From Suilimivivens sp964393865 (lineage in GTDB: Bacteria > Bacillota > Clostridia > Lachnospirales > Lachnospiraceae), in the NCBI GenBank assembly GCA_964393865.1, contig CAYMUW010000016.1, positions 1-63,811 of the forward strand: 63,811 nt of DNA. The letters run 5' to 3'. The translations under genes were made by a program, and so were the position numbers. The number at the start of each line of letters is the position of its first letter. The first letter of the stretch is position 1. The notes under the pieces are model-generated. The model saw only the letters and a program-made list of their open reading frames with translations. It ran no database searches and was not told the DNA's origin. This document shows, piece after piece, positions 41,387 through 50,267 of this stretch.

Positions 41387-42079
41387 ATGATTAAGGAAAA
41401 TCTCGGGCAGGTTCATGAAAACATAAAGCAAGCATGTCAAAATGCCGGCAGGAGCGTTGAGGATGTTACGCTAATTGCGGTAAGTAAAACCAAGCCGGTG
41501 TCTGCCCTGATGGAAGCATATAACTGCGGATGTCGTGAATTTGGGGAGAATAAGGTGCAGGAGCTGGTGGAGAAATATGAGGCTATGCCGTCTGATATCC
41601 GTTGGCATATGATTGGTCATCTGCAGCGCAACAAGGTTAAATATATTGTAGATAAGGTGGCGCTTATTCACAGTGTGGATTCCCTGAGGCTGGCAGAAGA
41701 AATCAGCCGTGAAGCAGTTAAAAAGAAGGTGGAGGTTTCCATTCTGATAGAGATCAACGCAGCCGGTGAGGATACGAAATTCGGAGTAAGCCCCGAGGAG
41801 GCGCTTCCTCTGATTAAGGACATTGCGGTTTTGCCCGGTATTCATATTAAGGGGCTGATGACAATAGCTCCCTATGTTGAAAATCCAGAAGAAAATCGTC
41901 AGTATTTTAAGCTGCTTCGGCAATTAGCTGTTGACATAAGTAGCAAAAACATTGATAATATTAATATGAATGTTCTGTCAATAGGTATGACAGGTGATTA
42001 TATGGTCGCAATAGAAGAGGGTGCATCTTATGTTCGTGTGGGAACAGGCATTTTTGGTGAGCGACAATATCCAATATAA
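41387..42079 (+). CDS. yggS: YggS/YlmE-family PLP homeostasis protein
   Basis: The 230-residue PLP-binding protein with an alanine-racemase-like barrel has LIAVSKTKP (PLP lysine Lys34), REFGENKVQEL, WHMIGHLQRNKVK and LSIGMTGDY. It buffers free PLP and is not a racemase. It is the ylmE equivalent in the Firmicutes division cluster, directly before sepF. Confidence 0.95.
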   Translation: MIKENLGQVHENIKQACQNAGRSVEDVTLIAVSKTKPVSALMEAYNCGCREFGENKVQELVEKYEAMPSDIRWHMIGHLQRNKVKYIVDKVALIHSVDSLRLAEEISREAVKKKVEVSILIEINAAGEDTKFGVSPEEALPLIKDIAVLPGIHIKGLMTIAPYVENPEENRQYFKLLRQLAVDISSKNIDNINMNVLSIGMTGDYMVAIEEGASYVRVGTGIFGERQYPI

Positions 42080-42093
42080 GGAGTGACATTAAA

Positions 42094-42594
42094 ATGGGAG
42101 TTATGGACAAGTTTCTCAATTACATGAAACTGAATGATGATGATGATTTTTACGATGACGATTACTATGATGAAGAACCGGCAGAGGAAAAAATCAAAAG
42201 ACAGCCAGTGACAAATGAGAATGCGGGTGCTGAGGAGGACAATAAGCCAATTAAAAAGACGGTTCCCAAGGTAACACCCATGCGTCAGACCAAGAAGACA
42301 GGAAACGGTATGGAGGTTTGCGTCATTAAACCCACTTCCATTGAGGATGCAAGAGAAATCACGGAAACCCTGCTTGCAAACAGAACGGTTGTATTAAATC
42401 TGGAAGGTCTGGATGTGGATATTGCACAAAGAATTATTGATTTTACATCCGGCTCTTGTTTTGCCATAAGCGGCAACCTTCAGAAGATTTCCCATTACAT
42501 ATTTATCATTACACCGGCAATCGTCGATATATCAGGCGATTTCCAAGAAATACTGTCAGGATCTTTTGACGTGCCGATTAATAATGGCATTTAA
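42094..42594 (+). CDS. sepF: Cell division protein SepF
   Basis: The 166-residue protein has an N-terminal amphipathic membrane helix (MGVMDKFLNYMKL), an acidic linker (DDDDFYDDDYYDEEP) and a C-terminal SepF fold (VCVIKPTSIEDAREITE, LEGLDVDIAQRIIDFTSGS). SepF anchors FtsZ and shapes the septum. AAGGAG lies before the ATG. A terminator follows 22 nt after its stop. Confidence 0.95.
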   Translation: MGVMDKFLNYMKLNDDDDFYDDDYYDEEPAEEKIKRQPVTNENAGAEEDNKPIKKTVPKVTPMRQTKKTGNGMEVCVIKPTSIEDAREITETLLANRTVVLNLEGLDVDIAQRIIDFTSGSCFAISGNLQKISHYIFIITPAIVDISGDFQEILSGSFDVPINNGI

Positions 42595-42616
42595 TATTGC
42601 AAATTAGCATTTTAAG

Positions 42617-42646
42617 ACTTCCTGTTTCTGACAGGAAGTTTTTATT
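42617..42646 (+). terminator. Intrinsic terminator after sepF
   Basis: ACTTCCTG and CAGGAAGT pair around a 7-nt loop, followed by TTTTATTT. It separates sepF from aroB. Confidence 0.75.
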
Positions 42647-42668
42647 TAACAGCGGAAAGGGTTGCCCC

Positions 42669-43772
42669 ATGAGTACTCGAATGAATATTTTGTATGAAAA
42701 AAAGCCTTGTTATGATATTGTTTTTGCGGAGGATTTCGGTGAATTATGCAATGAGCTTGAAGGACTTGGCATTCAAAACAGAAAGGTCTGTGTGATAACG
42801 GACAGCAGGGTAGCATCTTTGTACGGTGATGAAATAATGACGCTTCTTAACGGAAAGTGCAGGAAGAATGTATTGTTTTCCTTTGAAGAGGGAGAGGAGC
42901 ATAAAACGCTTGATACGGTAAAGGATATTTATACTTTCCTGATTAAAGAACAATTTGACAGAAAAGACCTTCTCATTGCGCTGGGAGGAGGCGTTGTGGG
43001 AGATATTACAGGGTACACAGCGGCAACCTATCTGCGGGGCATTGATTTTGTACAGATACCGACTACTTTGCTGGCACAGGCGGATTCCAGCATTGGAGGG
43101 AAAACAGGTGTGGATTTTGACGGATATAAAAATATGGTTGGCGCCTTTTATATGCCGAAGCTGGTTTATATGAATGTCGGCACCTTAAAAACGCTGTCTG
43201 ACCGCCAGTTTTTCAGCGGCTTTGCAGAGGTTATGAAGCATGGACTGATTAAGGATGGCACTTTTTATGAATGGCTCCTGGAAAATATGTATGAGATATG
43301 CGACAGGGAAGTTGCAACATTGCTTGAAATGGTGCAGCGAAGCTGTATGGTTAAAAAGCTGGTAGTGGAGAAGGACCCTACAGAAAAGGGAGATCGTGCA
43401 CTGCTGAATTTCGGACATACCATAGGACATGCCATTGAAAAGTACAAAAACTTTTCGCTATCTCATGGAGAGTGTGTGGCCTTAGGAGCAGTTGCAGCTG
43501 CGTTTATTTCATGGAAGCATGAATGGCTGTCCATGGAGGAATACTATGAAATCAGAGATATGTTTGTGCCTTTTAATCTTCCGATTTCTATTGAAGATAT
43601 TGAGCCGGACGAGATACTCAGATTGACCAAGTCAGACAAAAAGATGGAGAATGGCCAGATTAAGTTTATTTTGCTGAAAAAGGTCGGAAAAGCAGTAATA
43701 GACAAGACGGTAACGGATGAGGATATTTTAAATGCCATTGCTGAAATTTATTATGTGGAAGAGAATGAATAG
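42669..43772 (+). CDS. aroB: 3-dehydroquinate synthase
   Basis: The 367-residue NAD/zinc enzyme of the shikimate pathway has the NAD loop GGGVVGDITGYTAATYLRG and QIPTTLLAQADSSIGGKTGVD. Zinc ligands include the FAEVMKHGLI Glu and the histidines in NFGHTIGHA and LSHGE. I chose ATG 42669, behind AAAGG; the upstream in-frame extension runs through the sepF terminator. No other aro gene is in the window. Confidence 0.95.
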   Translation: MSTRMNILYEKKPCYDIVFAEDFGELCNELEGLGIQNRKVCVITDSRVASLYGDEIMTLLNGKCRKNVLFSFEEGEEHKTLDTVKDIYTFLIKEQFDRKDLLIALGGGVVGDITGYTAATYLRGIDFVQIPTTLLAQADSSIGGKTGVDFDGYKNMVGAFYMPKLVYMNVGTLKTLSDRQFFSGFAEVMKHGLIKDGTFYEWLLENMYEICDREVATLLEMVQRSCMVKKLVVEKDPTEKGDRALLNFGHTIGHAIEKYKNFSLSHGECVALGAVAAAFISWKHEWLSMEEYYEIRDMFVPFNLPISIEDIEPDEILRLTKSDKKMENGQIKFILLKKVGKAVIDKTVTDEDILNAIAEIYYVEENE

Positions 43773-43774
43773 TT

Positions 43775-44302
43775 ATGAATAAACACAAAATAAAAATGCT
43801 TATACTTGATTTTTTCTTATTGATTTTATTGATTTTTATCGATCAATTCACCAAATATATTGCGGTTTTAAAACTAAAAAATCAGCCTGCTTTCAATATT
43901 ATTAACGGGGTTTTAGAGTTTAATTATCTGGAGAACAGGGGTGCAGCATTTGGTATGCTCCAAAACCAGAAAATTTTCTTTGTCTTTGTGGCGGTGATTT
44001 TTCTGGGGGTTATTATTTATGTACTTGCAAAAGCGCCGGAAGACAAGAAATACAATAAGCTGCATTTTTTGCTTGTTTTGATTGCAGGCGGTGCTATTGG
44101 AAATCTGATTGACAGGCTTCGGTTTGATTATGTGGTGGATTTTATTTACATTGTGTTAATCAATTTCCCGATTTTTAACATAGCGGATATGTATGTGACC
44201 TTTTCAACCGTGATACTGATTATTCAGGTGCTTTTTGTATACAAGGAAAATGATTTTAACTTTTTAAGCTTTAAGCAAAAGAAATTCAGAGAATTAAAAT
44301 AA
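43775..44302 (+). CDS. lspA: Lipoprotein signal peptidase
   Basis: The 175-residue four-TM aspartyl protease cleaves prolipoproteins. Catalytic aspartates are Asp122 (DYVVDFI) and Asp138 (FNIADMY); FNYLENRGAAFGML is the conserved NxGAAFG region. It starts 2 nt after aroB and precedes the rluD-family gene by 3 nt, as in the Bacillus ylm-lsp-ylyB region. Confidence 0.96.
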   Translation: MNKHKIKMLILDFFLLILLIFIDQFTKYIAVLKLKNQPAFNIINGVLEFNYLENRGAAFGMLQNQKIFFVFVAVIFLGVIIYVLAKAPEDKKYNKLHFLLVLIAGGAIGNLIDRLRFDYVVDFIYIVLINFPIFNIADMYVTFSTVILIIQVLFVYKENDFNFLSFKQKKFRELK

Positions 44303-44305
44303 ATT

Positions 44306-45223
44306 ATGGATACCCGGAAAGAATTTGATTTTATAATAACTGAAGAGATGGAGGATGAGAGGATTGACAAGTGCCTGAATGTGTTTATGGAGGACTTGTC
44401 GCGGTCCTACATTCAAAAGCTGATGACGGAAGGGAAAATTACGGTCAACGGAAAGACCGTTAAATCCAGCTACCGGGTCAGTGTGGATGATGAAATAAGA
44501 TTATTGCTTCCGCCTTCCGTTACGCCGGATATTCTGCCGGAAAACATACCCTTATCTATTCTTTATGAAGATGAGGATGTGATTGTTGTGAATAAGCCTA
44601 AAGGAATGGTAGTGCATCCGGCACCGGGACATTTATCAGGTACGCTGGTTAATGCGCTGATGTATCACTGTGGGGAGGAGTTAAGCGGAATCAACGGAGT
44701 TCTGAGGCCGGGAATTGTTCATAGAATTGACCGTGATACCACAGGCTCAATTATTGCCTGTAAAAATGACCGGGCACACAGTGAGATTGCCAGACAGCTT
44801 AAGGAACATACCATAGTCAGGCGGTATCAGGCGATTGTTCATGGGAGACTTAGGGAAGAAGAGGGAACGATTCATACACTGATTGGCAGACACCGCACGG
44901 ACCGCAAAAAAATGGCAGTAGTTTCTGACGGGGGAAAAGACGCAATCACTCATTTTAAGGTTTTGGAGCGTTTTGAAGCATATACTTTTATAGAATGCGT
45001 TCTGGAAACCGGGCGGACACATCAGATCAGAGTCCATATGGCGCATATGGGACATCCTCTTTTGGGGGATGAGGTATATGGCCCCAAAAACTGTCCCTTT
45101 CGCTTACAGGGACAGACGCTTCATGCTAAAATACTGGGCTTTCAGCATCCATCTACGGGAGAATATGTAGAGACGGATGCGCCGCTCCCCGAATATTTTA
45201 CGATGTTGCTCAAAACATTGTAA
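44306..45223 (+). CDS. RluD/RluA-family 23S rRNA pseudouridine synthase
   Basis: The 305-residue protein has an N-terminal S4 RNA-binding domain (ERIDKCLNVFMEDLSRSYIQ) and the catalytic motif HRIDRDTTG (Asp142), followed by GRTHQIRVHMAHMGHPLLGD. It is the YlyB-type synthase commonly next to lspA. The exact target uridines cannot be read from sequence. Confidence 0.94.
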   Translation: MDTRKEFDFIITEEMEDERIDKCLNVFMEDLSRSYIQKLMTEGKITVNGKTVKSSYRVSVDDEIRLLLPPSVTPDILPENIPLSILYEDEDVIVVNKPKGMVVHPAPGHLSGTLVNALMYHCGEELSGINGVLRPGIVHRIDRDTTGSIIACKNDRAHSEIARQLKEHTIVRRYQAIVHGRLREEEGTIHTLIGRHRTDRKKMAVVSDGGKDAITHFKVLERFEAYTFIECVLETGRTHQIRVHMAHMGHPLLGDEVYGPKNCPFRLQGQTLHAKILGFQHPSTGEYVETDAPLPEYFTMLLKTL

Positions 45224-45240
45224 CAAACAAGCAAAAAGCA

Positions 45241-45269
45241 TTGAACAGAAACAAATTTCAGGTTATAAT
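45241..45269 (+). promoter_or_regulatory. Strong promoter upstream of sdaAB
   Basis: TTGAAC at 45241-45246, exactly 17 nt, then TATAAT at 45264-45269. The predicted start near 45276 lies just before the hairpin at 45282-45325, so transcripts begin immediately upstream of a terminator. Confidence 0.7.
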
Positions 45270-45281
45270 AAATGCAAATTA

Positions 45282-45325
45282 AGAGAACAATGATAGACAA
45301 AGCGGTCTGTTGTTGTTCTCTTTTT
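45282..45325 (+). terminator. Terminator or attenuator between rluD-family gene and sdaAB
   Basis: AGAGAACAA and TTGTTCTCT form a perfect 9-bp stem with a large loop containing a smaller hairpin (TAGACAAAGCGGTCTG), followed by TTTT. It lies in the sdaAB leader, after the promoter at 45241. It may end the upstream operon, act as an attenuator, or end a small RNA of about 50 nt. Confidence 0.7.
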
Positions 45326-45386
45326 GCATTAAGATAGTGCACTATGACCGGCGATTGTGCGGTTAATAGTTCTACGGGAGGTCATC

Positions 45387-46058
45387 ATGAGTATATTTGA
45401 TATTTTAGGACCGGTTATGGTAGGCCCAAGCAGTTCGCACACGGCAGGAGCTGCAAGAATTGGTTATGTAGCACGAAGACTTCTGCAGGATGAGCCCTGT
45501 AACGTATCCGTTCTTTTTCATGGTTCCTTTGCGACAACAGGAGTAGGGCACGGTACGGACAGAGCAGTTATTGCAGGGCTGCTGGGAATGCAGCCGGATG
45601 ACATTCGGATACCGGACAGCTTTCAGCATGCAGAAAAAGCGGGTTTAAAATTTGTTTTCGGTCAGACGGAAATCAGGGATGCCCATCCCAATACCGTTGT
45701 TTTAGACCTGGAGGGAGGAAACGGACGAAAATTAAATGTTCAGGCATCATCACTTGGCGGCGGACGAATTATGATTAACAGGCTGGACGGAATCGATGTG
45801 AATTTTACTGCAGAAAAACCCACTTTAATTGTACACAATGTTGACCAACCTGGTCATGTTGCCGAGGTTACCTCCATGCTATCCCATAAGTGCGTTAACA
45901 TAGCAACCATGCAGTTATATAGAGATAAAAGAGGCGGTTATGCGGTTATGGTATTGGAAACAGATCAGGCAGTTCCAGAGGAATCCATCAAATGGCTTGA
46001 GCATCTGGAGGGAATTATTAAGGTTACTTATATCAATCTTGATGGGACGCCGGCATAA
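45387..46058 (+). CDS. sdaAB: L-serine dehydratase, beta subunit
   Basis: The 223-residue subunit of the iron-sulfur L-serine deaminase (serine to pyruvate and ammonia) has FDILGPVMVGPSSSHTAGAA and GSFATTGVGHGTDRA, and a C-terminal ACT domain (VDQPGHVAEVTSMLSHK). I chose ATG 45387 behind GGGAGG. It pairs with the alpha subunit 64 nt downstream. Confidence 0.95.
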   Translation: MSIFDILGPVMVGPSSSHTAGAARIGYVARRLLQDEPCNVSVLFHGSFATTGVGHGTDRAVIAGLLGMQPDDIRIPDSFQHAEKAGLKFVFGQTEIRDAHPNTVVLDLEGGNGRKLNVQASSLGGGRIMINRLDGIDVNFTAEKPTLIVHNVDQPGHVAEVTSMLSHKCVNIATMQLYRDKRGGYAVMVLETDQAVPEESIKWLEHLEGIIKVTYINLDGTPA

Positions 46059-46121
46059 AGTGAAACAATGAAATAAACATGAAAATGTCAACAGTTTTGC
46101 AGTGGATAATCGGAGGGTATT

Positions 46122-46982
46122 ATGTTTCAATCATTAGAGAAAATTGTAAATCAATGTAAACAGGAAAAGAAAGAATTTTGGGAAATTATCATGGAGGATG
46201 ACGCACAGGAAAGAGGCGTGGAAGCCGCAGCCTCTTATGCCAAAATGATGGAAACCTGGGATGCCATGCTTTTAGCTGCAGCCAATTATGATAATAAGTT
46301 AAAATCCGCCAGCGGACTTGCCGGAGGAGACGGATACAAGATGGAACAGTATCTTGCAGACGGAGAAAGATTATGTGGCGAATTTCTTGGTCAGGTGATT
46401 GCAGGGGCACTTCAGATGGGAGAGTCCAATGCCTGTATGAAACGGATTGTTGCAGCGCCTACGGCAGGGGCCTGCGGTGTTATGCCGGCAATTTTGGTGC
46501 CTTATTTTAAAAGAATTGATAAAAATTCCGATTGTATTGTGCGGGCTATGTATGTAGCGGCAGGAATTGGTCAGGTGATTGCGTGTCGTGCATCTATCAG
46601 CGGAGCTCAGGGCGGATGTCAGGCAGAAATCGGCTCTGCCAGTGCAATGGCTGCCGGGGCGCTGGTTTATCTTGAAGGCGGCAATACCCTTCAAATTGTT
46701 CATGCTGCGGCAATGGCTTTAAAAAATCTTCTGGGGCTGGTATGCGATCCGGTAGCAGGACTTGTTGAGGTTCCCTGTGTGAAACGGAACGTAATCGGTG
46801 CGGTAAATGCTGTATCAAGTGCAGAGATGGCGCTTGCCGGAATTATAAGCAGGGTTCCACCGGATCAGGTCATTGATGCCATGAGAGAAGTGGGAGATAA
46901 GATGGATGTATCCCTGAGAGAAACCGGGCAGGGAGGTCTTGCTGCCACCGACTTTGGACATGAAATAGCCTCCAGATTATAA
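46122..46982 (+). CDS. sdaAA: L-serine dehydratase, alpha subunit
   Basis: The 286-residue subunit carries the oxygen-sensitive [4Fe-4S] cluster. Candidate ligand cysteines are in SNACMKRIVAAPTAGACG, GLVCDPVAG and VEVPCVKRN. The two-subunit form is typical of Clostridia and Bacillus. CGGAGGG precedes the ATG. Confidence 0.95.
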   Translation: MFQSLEKIVNQCKQEKKEFWEIIMEDDAQERGVEAAASYAKMMETWDAMLLAAANYDNKLKSASGLAGGDGYKMEQYLADGERLCGEFLGQVIAGALQMGESNACMKRIVAAPTAGACGVMPAILVPYFKRIDKNSDCIVRAMYVAAGIGQVIACRASISGAQGGCQAEIGSASAMAAGALVYLEGGNTLQIVHAAAMALKNLLGLVCDPVAGLVEVPCVKRNVIGAVNAVSSAEMALAGIISRVPPDQVIDAMREVGDKMDVSLRETGQGGLAATDFGHEIASRL

Positions 46983-47032
46983 AAATGTATTAGAAATACT
47001 GTAAAATATCCACTAAAAAATCTGACAATAGA

Positions 47033-47060
47033 TTGAATTTTTATAAATTTTGTGTATAAT
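47033..47060 (+). promoter_or_regulatory. Promoter before the cytidylate-kinase-like gene
   Basis: TTGAAT at 47033-47038, 16 nt, then TATAAT at 47055-47060, in a very A/T-rich stretch. It is 44 nt before ATG 47105. Confidence 0.55.
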
Positions 47061-47104
47061 ATATATATAATATCTATTATTCCAAACGAACAGGAGGCAA
47101 ATAT

Positions 47105-47731
47105 ATGAATACGGTAATTACAATCGGACGTCAATTTGGTTCTGCTGGACGTGAGATCGGTGAAAAAGTGGCAGAATATTTTGGAATTAAATGTTATGAT
47201 AAGGAGCTTCTTACAAGAGCGGCTAAGGAAAGTGGTTTTTGCGAGGAAATGTTTGAAAACCATGATGAAAGGCCTACTAATTCATTTCTTTATAATCTGG
47301 TTATGGATACTTATTCCTTTGGCTACAATGCTTCACATTTTGTAGATATGCCCATCAGTCATAAGGTCTTTCTTGCACAATTTGATACGATTAAAAAGAT
47401 TGCCAAGGAAGAGCCCTGCGTCATTGTAGGAAGATGTGCGGATTATGCATTAAATGAAATGAAAAGCTGCGTACATATCTTTATTTATGCTGATGAGGAT
47501 ACCAAGGTAAAACGTATCATGAAAAGATATGATGTGGATGCTGCCAAAGCAAAGGATATGTGCATTAAGAAGGATAAGCAGCGCCAAAGCTATTACAATT
47601 ATTATTCCTCCAAGAAGTGGGGACGTGCTGACAGCTATGATTTATGTATCAACAGCAGCATCCTTGGTGTGGAAGGAACAGTAAAGCTTATTATTCAGTA
47701 TGTTGAAGATTTTGAAGCACAAAGTAAGTAA
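47105..47731 (+). CDS. Cytidylate kinase-like family protein (paralogue 1)
   Basis: The 208-residue P-loop-fold protein begins VITIGRQFGSAGREIGEKVA. The nucleotide loop has Arg where true kinases have GK[ST]. It shares YDKELL, CVIVGRCADYALNE and YYNYYSSKKWGRADSYDLC with the protein at 53358-53996. The family is widespread in Clostridia and the substrate is unknown. An intact canonical cmk was not seen in this window. It has its own promoter and a terminator 80 nt downstream, so it is probably monocistronic. Confidence 0.85.
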   Translation: MNTVITIGRQFGSAGREIGEKVAEYFGIKCYDKELLTRAAKESGFCEEMFENHDERPTNSFLYNLVMDTYSFGYNASHFVDMPISHKVFLAQFDTIKKIAKEEPCVIVGRCADYALNEMKSCVHIFIYADEDTKVKRIMKRYDVDAAKAKDMCIKKDKQRQSYYNYYSSKKWGRADSYDLCINSSILGVEGTVKLIIQYVEDFEAQSK

Positions 47732-47812
47732 TTTCCGTTACTAATAATATTGCCGAATAAAATTTTAATAAATGTAATTTGTCAATTATAATTTGGTTTT
47801 TCATAATCGTTT

Positions 47813-47860
47813 AAGAACCCTTTCTCTAATAGTTTCTGGAAAGGGTTCTTTTGTTTTTTC
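47813..47860 (+). terminator. Intrinsic terminator
   Basis: AAGAACCCTTTC and GAAAGGGTTCTT form a perfect 12-bp stem with a 14-nt loop, followed by TTGTTTTTTC. It ends the cytidylate-kinase-like transcript. Confidence 0.85.
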
Positions 47861-47944
47861 TTTTAAGTCATGCTTTGAAAATTTGAAAAAGGTTTGATGA
47901 AGATTGCTCTGAAGAACAAAAAGAGTAGTGTATTCCCGAAAATC

Positions 47945-47978
47945 AACTATTCGCAAAACAACAGTTTAACGAATAGTT
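47945..47978. repeat. Inverted repeat in the 47.9-kb gap
   Basis: AACTATTCG at 47945-47953 and CGAATAGTT at 47970-47978 are perfect complements 16 nt apart, followed on the plus strand by a tract with AAAAAA. It lies 46 nt beyond the stop of the minus-strand gene at 48025, so it could be part of that gene's 3' end. Apart from this and the terminator, the 47732-48024 gap shows nothing. Confidence 0.35.
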
Positions 47979-48024
47979 AGTACCAAAAAAGCCCTGAAAC
48001 AGGCATTTTAGGATTTGTTAATAT

Positions 48025-48318
48025 TTAGAATTGTAACTGCTTTGGTTTATGTTTGGATGCAGGATTTTTCATTTCCTGACTTTCTTTTATTAATTCATCC
48101 CGTTCAATATAATCAAGTGTGCTGTTAAATTTGGTGATATATTTAACAGTTCCTTCATCGGTGTCTGGTTTTGAAGCTTTGGGTTTTTTTTGAATGTATT
48201 TATTCCGAAATTCTTCAACCAAAGGAACAGTTTGCTTTTTGCGTTTTTTGTACCTCACATAGGTATAGATATACATAATAACAAGAAAAATGATGATACC
48301 GACAAACAATAATTTCAT
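48025..48318 (-). CDS. Small single-TM protein of unknown function
   Basis: The 97-residue protein has an N-terminal TM (about residues 3-20, FVGIIIFLVIMYIYTYV), then a basic stretch (RYKKRKKQ) and a charged cytoplasmic tail ending KHKPKQLQF. I chose the ATG at 48318 because GAGGGTAAG precedes it; the longer frame runs into dtd. It lies 10 nt after dtd on the same strand and is probably co-transcribed. I recognise no family. Confidence 0.6.
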   Translation of the reverse strand: MKLLFVGIIIFLVIMYIYTYVRYKKRKKQTVPLVEEFRNKYIQKKPKASKPDTDEGTVKYITKFNSTLDYIERDELIKESQEMKNPASKHKPKQLQF

Positions 48319-48328
48319 AATCTTACCC

Positions 48329-48781
48329 TCAACGACATATTTCTGCTGAATCAAGTACAATGGTAAATGGTCCGTGATTATTTAGTGAAACCTCCATATG
48401 GGCACCAAAAATGCCGTGGGCCACATGGGGAACAGTTTCAGAGCATTTTTGGATAATATATTCGTACATTTCCTTAGCAAATTCAGGCTTTCCTGCATTA
48501 ACAAAGGATGGACGGTTTCCCTTACGGCAATCTGCATATAATGTAAATTGTGAAATAATTAACAAATCGCCGTGAACATTTTCCAGACTTAAGTTTATTT
48601 TACCGTCTTCGTCCTCAAAAATTCGCAAATTAAGCATTTTGTGAATCATTTTGTCAGCAATTTCTATGGTGTCGGTATCGCATATTCCAACCAAAACCAA
48701 ATATCCGTCTGAAATTTCTCCTACGATTTGATTATCTACACTTACATTTGCATGTGATACTCTCTGTATTACAAATTTCAT
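48329..48781 (-). CDS. dtd: D-aminoacyl-tRNA deacylase
   Basis: The 150-residue enzyme hydrolyses D-amino acids wrongly attached to tRNA. Family signatures are SQFTLYADCRKGNRPSF and the C-terminal NNHGPFTIVLDS, which forms the cis-Gly-Pro substrate gate. It begins 1 nt after the AI-2E transporter stop, so translation is coupled. Confidence 0.96.
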   Translation of the reverse strand: MKFVIQRVSHANVSVDNQIVGEISDGYLVLVGICDTDTIEIADKMIHKMLNLRIFEDEDGKINLSLENVHGDLLIISQFTLYADCRKGNRPSFVNAGKPEFAKEMYEYIIQKCSETVPHVAHGIFGAHMEVSLNNHGPFTIVLDSAEICR

Positions 48782-48782
48782 A

Positions 48783-50135
48783 TTACTGCTGCTCTCCTGT
48801 GTCCTTATGTGTTTGTGTCGGCGTCGGCATTGGTTCCGGTGTGGATTTTATTTTACGTTTTTTGCCAAGCTTGAAAAAGCTTTTCCGTTTGTGCTCGTCT
48901 TTTCGCGGAACAAATAAATTATCCTCAATATAGTCTACATCGCGGTATTTGGCCGTTTCCGTAGGTAATCCGCGTTTATGAAGCATTCTGTTGGTATGGC
49001 GTCTGGCAAGGGCATATAAGACCGCAAAAAAGGGAACGCCGATAATCATACCGGGAATGCCCATGAGACCGCCAAATATGGTGATGGAAAAGATAACCCA
49101 AAATCCGGATAAACCGGTGGATTCTCCTAATATCTTTGGTCCGATCAAATTGCCGTCAATCTGTTGCAGAACAATAATAAACAGAATAAAATAGAGACAT
49201 TTGACAGGATTTACCATTAAAATCAATACGGCACTTGGAATTGCACCCAGATATGGGCCAAAAAAAGGAATTACATTGGTCACGCCTACAATTACGCTTA
49301 CCAGCAGCGCATAAGGTGTTTTCATAATACTTGTACCGGCAAAGCAGATACAGCCGATAATAAAGGAATCTATAATTTTACCGCTGATAAAGCCGATAAA
49401 AGTATCGCTGGCAAAGCGGATATCCTTAATAAACTGATTGGCTGTTTTGGTATTAAACAATGCAAATACAATCTTTTTGGCCTGGCCGGCAAAAGTCTCC
49501 TTACTGCTGAGAACATAAATGGAAATAATAAATCCGATAATAAAATTCCACAGCATCTTTAACAGACTGAGCATACTTAAGGAAACCTGCTTTAAAATAG
49601 TCTCAAGCTGAGGCACAATGCTGTTGTTGAGATAGTTTGTAAACTCCTCCGAGTATGTGTCAAGAAAATGAACTACCATTATTTCAATGTCAGGATTATC
49701 TTCGAGAAATTTGGCGGACCATTTGGTCAGATTTTGAATATAGTAGGGGAACTGATAGGAAATACTTCTGATACTCTTAATAATATTGGGAATTAAAATA
49801 GAGAAGAATCCATAAATCAAAAGTCCTACAATAATCATGGTTGCCAAAATAGATAAAAAACGCATATATTTCTGTTTCTTGGCGGTCAGCTGTCGGTTAT
49901 TGAAAGTAAACAATGGCAGCAAAAAATGGATTTCAATACTATTTACAAGGGGAGTAAGCAGATAAGCAATGATAATACCATATATAACCGGACTGAGTAT
50001 TTTGATTAATGCATTGATTTGATTAGAAAAGCGATCGCCATGGAAAATCAAATAGTAAAAACAAATAGATGCTGCAATAACAATAAATGAGGTAATGCCG
50101 ATACGCAAATATTTTTTGTTAATTTGAAATTTCAT
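48783..50135 (-). CDS. AI-2E family transporter
   Basis: The 450-residue membrane protein has about eight hydrophobic segments and the family pattern IGPKILGESTGLSGFWVIFSI with GGLMGIPGMIIGVPFFAVLY. Members export varied small molecules, and the AI-2 label is not proof of substrate. The basic C-terminal tail is followed by Pro/Thr repeats (PEPMPTPTQT). It is the first gene of a minus-strand unit with dtd and the small TM protein. Confidence 0.92.
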   Translation of the reverse strand: MKFQINKKYLRIGITSFIVIAASICFYYLIFHGDRFSNQINALIKILSPVIYGIIIAYLLTPLVNSIEIHFLLPLFTFNNRQLTAKKQKYMRFLSILATMIIVGLLIYGFFSILIPNIIKSIRSISYQFPYYIQNLTKWSAKFLEDNPDIEIMVVHFLDTYSEEFTNYLNNSIVPQLETILKQVSLSMLSLLKMLWNFIIGFIISIYVLSSKETFAGQAKKIVFALFNTKTANQFIKDIRFASDTFIGFISGKIIDSFIIGCICFAGTSIMKTPYALLVSVIVGVTNVIPFFGPYLGAIPSAVLILMVNPVKCLYFILFIIVLQQIDGNLIGPKILGESTGLSGFWVIFSITIFGGLMGIPGMIIGVPFFAVLYALARRHTNRMLHKRGLPTETAKYRDVDYIEDNLFVPRKDEHKRKSFFKLGKKRKIKSTPEPMPTPTQTHKDTGEQQ

Positions 50136-50174
50136 ATTTTCGTGGGAACAGCCCCATCCTCCTTTTGAATGTTA

Positions 50175-50219
50175 TGTTATAAGTATAACATTTTTTTCTA
50201 AAAGATACTATGGTATAAT
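50175..50219 (+). promoter_or_regulatory. Divergent control region of AI-2E gene and ttcA
   Basis: TGTTATA and TATAACA flank a 2-nt centre (50175-50190), a palindrome that could be an operator or the A/T-rich -10 of the minus-strand gene. TATAAT at 50214-50219 with upstream TGG is an extended -10 for ttcA. No clear -35 is present. Confidence 0.4.
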
Positions 50220-50267
50220 CACGAAATATGTTAGAATAAATTGAAATTGAAAAGGTGTGACGGAAAG

